Assembly (NCBI GenBank): GCA_946480525.1
Contig: CAMLLA010000102.1
Span: 1-11,253, forward strand
Source of the DNA: an uncultured Asticcacaulis sp.
GTDB taxonomy: Bacteria > Pseudomonadota > Alphaproteobacteria > Caulobacterales > Caulobacteraceae
DNA: 11,253 nt
Reading direction: 5' to 3'
Both the position numbers and the translations under genes were made by a program. Positions 1-5,448 of the stretch are shown here, piece by piece. The notes under the pieces were generated by a model. That model ran no database searches. It was not told the origin of the DNA and saw nothing but the letters and a program-made list of their open reading frames with translations. The stretch's first letter is position 1; each line of letters begins with the position of its first letter.

Positions 1-50
1 AGCCCGGCGGCCGGGCCGTCGGACTCGACGTCGACTATAAAGACACTCAT
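1..50 (-). CDS. 3'-5' exonuclease-like protein, N-terminal fragment
   Basis: Only the first 16 codons are inside the window; the gene runs off the left edge. The start codon is the ATG at 50-48 and the fragment reads MSVFIVDVESDGPAAG. A short beta strand followed by D-x-E (Asp7, Glu9) and then DG-P is the Exo I motif of DEDD-superfamily 3'-5' exonucleases and exoribonucleases, where the two acidic residues bind the catalytic metal ions. A DVESDGP-type opening is typical of small bacterial proteins of this class. The start is supported by a candidate promoter 38 to 66 nt upstream and by the abrupt onset of GC-rich codons. No strong Shine-Dalgarno is seen, only purine-rich sequence upstream. 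The start codon lies in a hairpin loop. The family call rests on 16 residues and cannot be narrowed to RNase T, DnaQ-like or another branch. Confidence 0.55.
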   Translation of the reverse strand, partial: MSVFIVDVESDGPAAG

Positions 51-57
51 TGTCTTT
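39..57 (-). promoter_or_regulatory. Perfect hairpin with the exonuclease start codon in its loop
   Basis: AAAGACA (39-45) and TGTCTTT (51-57) are exact reverse complements separated by five bases. On the minus strand the loop reads ATGAG and contains the start codon at 50-48. A 7-bp stem around a start codon could restrict ribosome access. It might also act as a weak hairpin for transcripts arriving from corA. The stem is AT-rich and only moderately stable, so the regulatory role is inference. Confidence 0.35.
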
Positions 58-87
58 GCGGTTCTCTTCTCTTTTTCGATGCGGCGA

Positions 88-116
88 ATTATTGCTCTTC
101 CTGCCCGGTTTGAAAA
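88..116 (-). promoter_or_regulatory. Candidate sigma70-type promoter for the exonuclease gene
   Basis: On the minus strand TTTTCA (116-111) and AATAAT (93-88) are separated by exactly 17 nt. They match 4/6 and 5/6 of the -35 and -10 consensus. The predicted start near 81 gives a 5' leader of about 30 nt before the ATG at 50. It sits in the AT-richest part of the 193-bp gap between corA and the exonuclease gene. Nothing else supportable was found in that gap. Confidence 0.4.
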
Positions 117-243
117 GGTACCGCCTCAGTTGCCCGGCGTCCTGCTCACGCCGCGATCTGAACGCAGCAGCTTGAATCGGTACCGAAGGCTGCCAGATGC
201 CGTTTAGTGACGGAAGGGCGGAAGAGGCGGTTTGGCTCCGGGG

Positions 244-1221
244 CTACAACCAGCGCTTATGCCGGAAATAAAGGTAAGGCATCACGGCGAACAAAAGCAT
301 CAGCACGATCGCCATCGGATAACCGAAACTCCAGGTCAGTTCGGGCATATGGGCGAAATTCATGCCGTAGAAGCCGGCCACCAGCGTCGGCGGCAGGAAG
401 ATCAACGCCACCACCGAAAATATCTTGGCGATCAGGTTCTGTTCGACATTGATCATGCCGAGCGCGCTCTCCAGCTGGAAATTGATCTTGTCGTTCAGGA
501 AGGCCGACTGGTCGGCCAGCGACTTGGCGTCCTTGATCAGGCGCGCCGCGTCGTGGCAGATGGCGGCATTGTCGGGGCTGTGGTCTTCGCGGATATAGGT
601 CAGCAGCCGGATCAGGCTGTGCGTGCCCTCATTGATCTTGGAATTGAGGTCGGCGATGTGACCCAGTTCCTTAAGCACTCCGCCCATGATCAGCGACGGA
701 TTGCCCTTGCGGCCATCGAAGGCGTGGTCCGCGAAGATCCGTTGCGACAGACCGTCGAGGCCTTTCACGACCTGCGCATGATCGGCCGCGACGCGCAGGA
801 TGACCTCCTCAAGCAGGCCTTCCAGGACGTCGGCGCTGGTGCGGAAACGCTTGCCGTTCAAAAGCAGATCCTGCTGGAAACTCAGGAAGGGCTCCGGGTC
901 GATGTCGCGGATCGTGATGAGGAAGTCCGGCGTCAGGATAAAGGTGACGGTCGAGGTCTGAGGCTGCCCCTGTCCGCCGGTCATCAGCGCTGCGGTCATG
1001 TAGGAGGTGCCGTCGCGCGTATACATGCGGTTGAGCGTGTGGTTGCGCCAGATTTCCTCGCGGCTTGGCAGGGCCAGGTTGAGCGTCTGGGGCAGGAGGC
1101 GCAGCTCGTCGTCGGTTGGGGTAAGCAGATCGATCCACACCGGTTCGTCCGGAACATTGTGTGCCGGGTCGAGCTGCATTTCGGCCAGTTTGCCGCCCGC
1201 CGTATGAAAGACCGTGATCAT
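244..1221 (-). CDS. corA: CorA-family magnesium/divalent cation transporter
   Basis: Homopentameric inner-membrane channel that takes up Mg2+ (also Co2+/Ni2+ in some members). The 325-residue protein has the standard layout: a soluble N-terminal domain (about 1-130), long helices (about 130-265) that form the stalk, and two C-terminal membrane segments (about 266-284 and 300-318). The signature GMN (286-288, in a YGMNF context) ends the first membrane helix. The usual MPEL loop (292-295) follows before the second, and the short basic tail RHKRWL is typical. The ATG at 1221 is chosen because GGGGAAG lies 6-7 nt upstream and the protein then begins MITVFHTAGG; a 22-residue longer frame reaching 1287 would extend into the divergent promoter region. 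The gene stands alone, divergent from the kinase gene, with the exonuclease gene downstream on the same strand. Family assignment is firm; ion preference cannot be read from sequence. Confidence 0.93.
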   Translation of the reverse strand: MITVFHTAGGKLAEMQLDPAHNVPDEPVWIDLLTPTDDELRLLPQTLNLALPSREEIWRNHTLNRMYTRDGTSYMTAALMTGGQGQPQTSTVTFILTPDFLITIRDIDPEPFLSFQQDLLLNGKRFRTSADVLEGLLEEVILRVAADHAQVVKGLDGLSQRIFADHAFDGRKGNPSLIMGGVLKELGHIADLNSKINEGTHSLIRLLTYIREDHSPDNAAICHDAARLIKDAKSLADQSAFLNDKINFQLESALGMINVEQNLIAKIFSVVALIFLPPTLVAGFYGMNFAHMPELTWSFGYPMAIVLMLLFAVMPYLYFRHKRWL

Positions 1222-1326
1222 GCCGCTTCCCCGAACCGTTTTGTACAGTCTAGGAATCGCGTGTGACCAAAGCTTTAAGGCACGCAATTGTTATTAGATT
1301 TTCGTCAACTCAATCCATAGTAAGGT

Positions 1327-1358
1327 CCGGCGGGCCGCTGGCGTTCCTCGGCGGCCGG
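1327..1358 (+). promoter_or_regulatory. GC-rich leader hairpin before the kinase gene
   Basis: CCGGC (1327-1331) pairs with GCCGG (1354-1358). After a small internal loop, CCG (1335-1337) pairs with CGG (1349-1351). It lies 15 bp before the preferred kinase start, in the 152-bp divergent corA/kinase gap whose other half (1262-1320) is AT-rich and presumably holds promoters. If the longer kinase start at 1263 is used, this stretch is coding instead. Confidence 0.25.
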
Positions 1359-1373
1359 TTGGGGACCCCAGGT

Positions 1374-3125
1374 ATGACCAAGAGCACGTCCGGCCATGTC
1401 ACAGCTGTGAGTGAAGAAGAACAACGCTTTCCGACGCGCCTTGAAGCGATGCAGCGGCTTGTCGACGTCGTCCAGGAACTGTCCCGGGCCCGCGATGTCG
1501 CTACCATAACGCGAATAACGCGGGACGCCGCCCGCGAACTGACGGGCGCCGACGGCGCGACCTTTGTGCTGCGTGACGGCGAACAATGCTACTATGCCGA
1601 TGAGAATGCCATCGAGCCCCTGTGGAAGGGCAAGCGCTTCCCGATGGAGATGTGTGTCTCCGGCTGGGTGATGATGAACAGGACGCCGGCGGTCATCGAA
1701 GACATCTATGACGATCCGCGCGTGCCGGCCGATGCCTATCGCCCAACCTTCGTGAAGTCGCTGGCCATGGTGCCGATCCGGACCGACGCGCCCGTGGGCG
1801 CCATCGGCAATTACTGGGCGGACAACTATACCCCTACCGAAGACCAGTTGACCATACTGCAGGCGCTGGCCAATACGACGTCGGTCGCGCTCGAAAATGT
1901 CCGGCTGATCGAGGAACTGTGCCAGAAGGTCGAGACGCTCGAGGTTCAGGCTGTGCGTATCAAGCAGCAGCACGAGTCGCTCGAGGTCTTCACTCACGCC
2001 CTGGCGCACGACCTTAAGGAGCCTGTACGTACTGTGCGCGCCTTCTCGGACCTGATCGCCGAAGGTGACGCCGACGACAGCCAGCCGCTCTACTTCGACT
2101 TTATCCGCAAGGCGGCCGACCGTATGGGGATGCTGGTCGAGACGGTATACGCCTATACGCGGCTGCACGACCCGTCGCGCGCCGTCAAAGCGACGACGGA
2201 CGCCGGCGATGCCCTGGCGGGCGCCCAGGACAGTCTGCGCCAACTGATCACATCGTCGGGCGCTGTGATCGAAGCGGGCGCCTTGCCGATGGTCGAGGCC
2301 AATGCGGCGCAGTTGCTCCAGGTCTTCCAGAACCTGATCGCCAACGCCATCAAACACTGCAATGGACCCGCGCTGATCCGCATCGCCGCCAGGGAAGACG
2401 GCGCCCAGTGGCACTTCACCGTGTCGGACAACGGCCCCGGCATTGCGGAGAGCGACCTTCAGCGCATCTTCCTGCCCTTCAAACGCCTCAGGCTCAACGA
2501 GGACGGCGCAGGGCTCGGGCTGGCCATCTGCGCCAAGATCGTCGCCATGCATGGCGGCCGCATCTGGTGTGACTCCGTCGAAGGCGAGGGCGCGACCTTC
2601 CATTTCACCCTGCCCAAGGCGGCGGATGAGCCGCGGCGGGCCGAACCGGCGCTGGCCAATGACGCCGGGCCCGTTGACGAAACCGGTGCCCTGGCGCGCG
2701 TCCTGCTGGTCGACGACCGCGAAGCCGATATTGAATTGACGCGTATCCTGCTGCGCGACCGCGACAAGGCCGAATTCGACCTGAACGTCGCCCGCAGCGG
2801 CAGGGAGGCGCTCGACATGTTGCGCAAGGCGCGTATCGGAGGCGAACGCTACGACCTGATCCTGCTCGATATCAACATGCCCGGAATGGACGGTTTCGAG
2901 ACGCTTGAAGCCCTGCGCCGCGAAGGTGACTTTGCCGACATGGCGGTGGTGATGTGCACGGGCTCGACGCTGGACAGCGATCAGGAACAGGCGCGCAAGC
3001 TCGGTGCCGCGGGCTATATGGTCAAGCCGGCATCACTGGCGCAACTGCGGCCGATGCTGGACGCGGTTCCGGCCCTGCGCTGGCAGGACAATGGCGTGGC
3101 TGCAAGGTTGCTGCGCGTGGCGTAG
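1374..3125 (+). CDS. Soluble hybrid sensor histidine kinase: GAF - HisKA - HATPase - receiver
   Basis: Cytoplasmic hybrid two-component kinase of 583 residues with no membrane segment. In order: a GAF sensor domain (about 20-180), a helical linker (about 180-205), a HisKA dimerisation domain with the phosphorylated His212 in ALAHDLKEP, and an HATPase_c domain with the N box (NLIANAIKHC, 320-329), G1 box DNGPGI (352-357) and G2 box GAGLGL (378-383). The C-terminal receiver has Asp447/Asp448, phospho-acceptor Asp499 (LLDINMPGMDG), Thr529 and Lys551, so every phosphotransfer residue is intact. The HisKA and receiver styles recall the phytochrome/Rcp1 group, but no PHY domain or obvious bilin cysteine site is seen, so the GAF ligand is unknown. 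Start: ATG 1374 has GGGGA 8 nt upstream. A GTG at 1263 with AGGA 7 nt upstream would add 37 residues encoded by AT-rich, promoter-like DNA, and is less likely. No output domain or cognate regulator is adjacent. Confidence 0.9.
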   Translation: MTKSTSGHVTAVSEEEQRFPTRLEAMQRLVDVVQELSRARDVATITRITRDAARELTGADGATFVLRDGEQCYYADENAIEPLWKGKRFPMEMCVSGWVMMNRTPAVIEDIYDDPRVPADAYRPTFVKSLAMVPIRTDAPVGAIGNYWADNYTPTEDQLTILQALANTTSVALENVRLIEELCQKVETLEVQAVRIKQQHESLEVFTHALAHDLKEPVRTVRAFSDLIAEGDADDSQPLYFDFIRKAADRMGMLVETVYAYTRLHDPSRAVKATTDAGDALAGAQDSLRQLITSSGAVIEAGALPMVEANAAQLLQVFQNLIANAIKHCNGPALIRIAAREDGAQWHFTVSDNGPGIAESDLQRIFLPFKRLRLNEDGAGLGLAICAKIVAMHGGRIWCDSVEGEGATFHFTLPKAADEPRRAEPALANDAGPVDETGALARVLLVDDREADIELTRILLRDRDKAEFDLNVARSGREALDMLRKARIGGERYDLILLDINMPGMDGFETLEALRREGDFADMAVVMCTGSTLDSDQEQARKLGAAGYMVKPASLAQLRPMLDAVPALRWQDNGVAARLLRVA

Positions 3126-3133
3126 TCAGTTTT

Positions 3134-3207
3134 GCCTCCCCAAATCCAATAGATTTGGGGAGGGGGACCGCACGAAGCGAAGCTGAGATGCGGTGGAGGG
3201 GGGAATC
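3134..3207 (+). repeat. Left inverted-repeat arm, bipartite palindrome flanking the DUF559 gene
   Basis: Begins 8 nt after the kinase stop. Part one is a perfect 12-bp hairpin (CCTCCCCAAATC 3135-3146, loop CAATA, GATTTGGGGAGG 3152-3163). Part two is a second hairpin with stem ACCGCA (3167-3172) / TGCGGT (3189-3194) and an inner AGC-GAA-GCT. It ends in a G-rich tail, GGAGGGGGG (3195-3203), which doubles as the Shine-Dalgarno of the DUF559 gene. The first 38 nt match the inverted copy at 3611-3648 with one mismatch. It may also act as a 3' stabilising hairpin for the kinase mRNA; there is no T-tract. Confidence 0.85.
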
Positions 3208-3209
3208 AG

Positions 3210-3656
3210 GTGGCCACGAAGGCGGGCTTCACGCCCAAAACGAGATTGGCGCGGCGGTTACGCAAAAAACTTACTGATCCCGAGCTCATGCTTTGGACAA
3301 GGTTGAAAGCGCGAGATGGCTCGGGGTTGAATTTCCGATGCCAGGTGACGGCCGGACCGTATGTTCTCGATTTCTACTGTCCGAAAGTGCGGCTGGCCGT
3401 TGAGGTCGATGGCGCGCATCATACCGAAGATGTGCAACTGGCATACGATGAAGGCCGGGATGCATGGCTTCGCTCCAAGGGCATCGAGGTATATCGCATT
3501 CCGGCATCGATTGTCTTCGCGGATGCCGACTTGGCGGCTGACGGTGTAAAGCAGGTGGCTAAGTCGCGATTGGAAGAAAAGATGCCCCACCACCCCGAGC
3601 CTGGCGGCTCGCGGTTCCCCTCCCCAAATCTATTGGATTTGGGGAGGCAGAAATAG
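3210..3656 (+). CDS. DUF559 endonuclease-like protein (Vsr/PD-(D/E)XK fold)
   Basis: A 148-residue protein of the DUF559 family, small single-domain proteins related to very-short-patch-repair (Vsr) and restriction-type nucleases. Biological role and cut site are unknown for most members. Visible signature: a basic helix (TRLARRLRKKLTDPE, 11-25), LWTRLKARDG, FRCQ (42-45), then the core with Asp54 (VLDFYC) and Glu65/Asp67 (VEVDGAHH, 64-71), a helix with YDEGRDAWL (79-87), and GIEVYRIP (91-98), where the usual ending is a V-x-R-[FI] strand. The putative catalytic acidic residues are present. Start is GTG 3210, 6 nt after GGAGGGGGG. From about residue 127 to 145 the protein is a translation of the right repeat arm (PHHPEPGG, SPNLLDLG), so the natural domain probably ends near residue 120. 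The stop codon lies outside the repeat. The gene fills nearly all the space between two inverted repeats, which suggests a mobile unit. Confidence 0.8.
   Translation: MATKAGFTPKTRLARRLRKKLTDPELMLWTRLKARDGSGLNFRCQVTAGPYVLDFYCPKVRLAVEVDGAHHTEDVQLAYDEGRDAWLRSKGIEVYRIPASIVFADADLAADGVKQVAKSRLEEKMPHHPEPGGSRFPSPNLLDLGRQK
3581..3648 (-). repeat. Right inverted-repeat arm, overlapping the DUF559 3' end
   Basis: Reverse-complement copy of the left arm. It has the same 12-bp hairpin (3619-3630 / 3636-3647, loop TATTG) with a one-base change just beyond it (T3616). Its second hairpin, ACC-c-CGAGCC (3592-3601) / GGCTCG-c-GGT (3606-3615), keeps the outer ACC/GGT ends but has a different interior from the left arm. 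It ends in a tail reading GGTGGTGGGGCATC on the minus strand, against GGTGGAGGGGGGAATC in the left arm. The whole arm except its edges is read through by the DUF559 gene. Confidence 0.83.
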
Positions 3657-3720
3657 TCCTTACGCCTTCCTTATCGCCTAACGCGCAATCGTGACTGTAT
3701 CTTCATGGCCGAGGGCGTTA

Positions 3721-3742
3721 ACCGGTGGTGAAAGCCGCCGGT
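3721..3742 (+). promoter_or_regulatory. Leader hairpin abutting the csp-like ribosome binding site
   Basis: ACCGGTGG (3721-3728) and CCGCCGGT (3735-3742) pair over 8 bp, with one G-U pair and a TGAAAG loop. The next bases, GAGAGGG (3743-3749), are the Shine-Dalgarno for the ATG at 3757. A stable stem directly against the ribosome binding site is a plausible translation or mRNA-stability element. No recognisable copper-regulator operator was found in the 100-bp leader. Confidence 0.35.
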
Positions 3743-3756
3743 GAGAGGGCACGTCA

Positions 3757-4116
3757 ATGCATCACGATCCCAAAGCGTTCCGGGCCTGCATCGAACTCTG
3801 CTGGCAATGCCGCGACACCTGCCAGGCAACCCTTTATAATCATTGCCTTCAGATGGGCGGACGCCACACCGCGCCCGACCATGTAAAAATCATGGCCGAC
3901 TGCATCCAGATATGCCAGACTTGCGCCGACTTCCTGACACGGGGATCTGACTTGCATATGGCAACCTGCCTGGCCTGCGCCGACATCTGTGACGCCTGCG
4001 CCATCTCCTGTGAAACGGTGGGCGGCAGCGAAATGCTGGCCTGCGCGGAGATCTGCCAGCGCTGCGGCCACGCATGCAGGGAGATGAGCCACGCGAAGAC
4101 TGCCGCGCTTGCATAG
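3757..4116 (+). CDS. Csp3/DUF326-type cysteine-rich four-helix-bundle copper-binding protein
   Basis: A 119-residue protein with 17 cysteines (11, 15, 18, 22, 30, 49, 53, 56, 71, 74, 78, 81, 85, 96, 100, 103, 107), mostly spaced CxxxC or CxxC so that they line helix faces. This is the hallmark of copper-storage (Csp) / DUF326 proteins, whose four-helix bundle holds many Cu(I) ions on thiolates inside the bundle. There is no signal peptide or Tat leader (it starts MHHDPKAFRAC), which matches the cytosolic Csp3 branch rather than exported Csp1. The length and cysteine count fit that branch. The N-terminal His2/His3 and His29, His37, His42 could add metal ligands. The start has GAGAGGG about 7 nt upstream. 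Nine nt separate its stop from the next start, so it is probably co-transcribed with the dehydrogenase lipoprotein. Copper storage is inferred from the family; the bound metal is not proven by sequence. Confidence 0.85.
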   Translation: MHHDPKAFRACIELCWQCRDTCQATLYNHCLQMGGRHTAPDHVKIMADCIQICQTCADFLTRGSDLHMATCLACADICDACAISCETVGGSEMLACAEICQRCGHACREMSHAKTAALA

Positions 4117-4125
4117 GATCAGGCC

Positions 4126-5445
4126 ATGAATAAGCTCCTCCTGCTGGGCGCGGCGCTCGTGCTCACCGGCTGCGGCGAGACCGCCACCCTGCGGCCCGAA
4201 GACGGCATGGGCGTCAATCCGCAGTTGCCCAAACCGGTCAAGACATTGCTGCCGACGGTGAAGATCGCAGAGGTGTCGGGCTGGACGATCGACCAGGCGC
4301 CGACCCCCGCGCCCGGCCTCCACGTCCAGGCATTCGCGCGCAACCTGGCGCATCCGCGCTGGCTCTATGTCCTGCCCAATGGCGATGTCCTGGTGGCCGA
4401 AAGCGACGCCCCGCCCAAGCCCAAGGAAGAGAACAGCATTCGCGGCTTCTTCATGAAGATGCTGATGAAGAAGGCGGGCTCCAACCAGGGCAGTGCCAAT
4501 CGCATTACGCTTTTGCGCGACGCCAATCACGACGGCGCGGCCGAGCTTCAGGTCGTGTTCCTCCAGAACCTGAATTCGCCGTTCGGCATGGCCCTGATCA
4601 AGGACCAGCTCTATGTCGCCAATACGGACGCTGTGGTGCGCTACACCTATCACGAAGGCGATACGGCGATCAACGGACCGGGCACCAAGGTCGTCGACCT
4701 GCCGGGCGGGCCGATCAACCACCACTGGACCAAGGGCCTGATCGCAAGCCCGGACGGTAGCAAGCTTTATGTCTCGGTCGGCTCGAATTCCAACGTCGCC
4801 GAAAACGGCATGGCGGCGGAAACCAACCGCGCCGCCATCCTCCAGATCGATCCGGCGACCGGCGCCACGCGCCTTTTCGCCTCGGGCCTGCGCAATCCGG
4901 TCGGCCTGGCGTGGAACCCGGAAACAAAGGCATTGTGGACAGTGGTCAATGAGCGCGACGAGATCGGTTCGGACCTGGTGCCCGACTATATGACGTCGGT
5001 GAAACCTGGCGGCTTCTACGGCTGGCCCTACAGCTATTACGGTCAGACTGTCGATGAACGCGTCAAGCCGCAGGACCCGGCAAAGGTCGCCAGCGCGATC
5101 AAGCCTGATTACGCGCTGGGGCCCCACACGGCGTCGCTGGGCCTGCATTTTTATACCGGGCCGCTGCTGTCCGTGGGATATAAGAACGGAGCGTTTGTCG
5201 GCCAGCATGGATCGTGGAACCGCAATCCGCCGTCGGGTTACAAGGTGATTTTCGTGCCGTTTTCGGGTGGGCAGCCATCGGGCATGCCGCAGGACGTGCT
5301 GACCGGGTTCCTGGGGGCTGACGGCAGGGCGCGGGGCCGGCCGGTTGGCGTGATCGAGGACATCGACGGCGCGCTTCTGGTCGCAGACGACGCCGGCAAC
5401 ACGGTCTGGCGCGTGACGCCGGACACCCCGCTCAGGGTGAGGTAG
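4126..5445 (+). CDS. Sorbosone/glucose dehydrogenase-family PQQ-type beta-propeller lipoprotein
   Basis: A 439-residue envelope lipoprotein of the soluble-glucose/sorbosone dehydrogenase (GSDH) family, six-bladed propellers that use PQQ and Ca2+ to oxidise sugars or related aldehydes. A signal peptide (hydrophobic 4-14) ends in the lipobox LTG-Cys16, so it is probably anchored to a membrane facing the periplasm. Propeller signatures: [20 protein letters not shown] (74-93), NRITLLRD (125-132), NSPFGMAL (150-157), HHWTKGL with candidate catalytic His199/His200, [13 protein letters not shown] (208-220), [12 protein letters not shown] (254-265), GGFYGWPY (295-302), HGSWNR (361-366) and RGRPVGV (403-409). 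The Arg-Asn at 256-257 and the late Arg match PQQ-site positions in the family. A basic amphipathic insert at 104-119 ([12 protein letters not shown]) is usual in the sorbosone subgroup. AGGATCAGG precedes the start. It is second in a likely operon with the Csp-like gene. The substrate cannot be assigned. Confidence 0.88.
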   Translation: MNKLLLLGAALVLTGCGETATLRPEDGMGVNPQLPKPVKTLLPTVKIAEVSGWTIDQAPTPAPGLHVQAFARNLAHPRWLYVLPNGDVLVAESDAPPKPKEENSIRGFFMKMLMKKAGSNQGSANRITLLRDANHDGAAELQVVFLQNLNSPFGMALIKDQLYVANTDAVVRYTYHEGDTAINGPGTKVVDLPGGPINHHWTKGLIASPDGSKLYVSVGSNSNVAENGMAAETNRAAILQIDPATGATRLFASGLRNPVGLAWNPETKALWTVVNERDEIGSDLVPDYMTSVKPGGFYGWPYSYYGQTVDERVKPQDPAKVASAIKPDYALGPHTASLGLHFYTGPLLSVGYKNGAFVGQHGSWNRNPPSGYKVIFVPFSGGQPSGMPQDVLTGFLGADGRARGRPVGVIEDIDGALLVADDAGNTVWRVTPDTPLRVR

Positions 5446-5448
5446 GCT

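Noticed and set aside
2..16. GCCCGG-CGG-CCGGGC hairpin as a terminator
   Set aside because: It lies within codons of the exonuclease fragment (SDGPAAG region), has no T-run, and is explained by GC-rich coding sequence.
3..113. Open frame on the plus strand reading out of the left edge and ending at TGA 111-113
   Set aside because: It is antisense to the minus-strand DVESDG exonuclease start, which has a recognisable motif and a promoter; the right half of the frame has poor codon use.
232..1266. Long plus-strand open frame opposite corA
   Set aside because: Antisense to a full-length CorA protein with GMN motif and two membrane helices; the plus-strand product resembles no family and such shadows are common in GC-rich DNA.
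1305..2603. Long minus-strand open frame opposite the kinase
   Set aside because: The plus strand encodes intact GAF, HisKA and HATPase motifs throughout this interval.
3126..3656. Classical insertion sequence
   Set aside because: No transposase domain and no clear target-site duplication at the ends; only a DUF559 protein and inverted palindromes are present, so it is reported as a possible non-classical unit.
3754..5208. 484-codon minus-strand frame opposite the Csp-like and dehydrogenase genes
   Set aside because: It spans two well-supported plus-strand genes and their junction; the product has no signature and is a codon-bias artefact.
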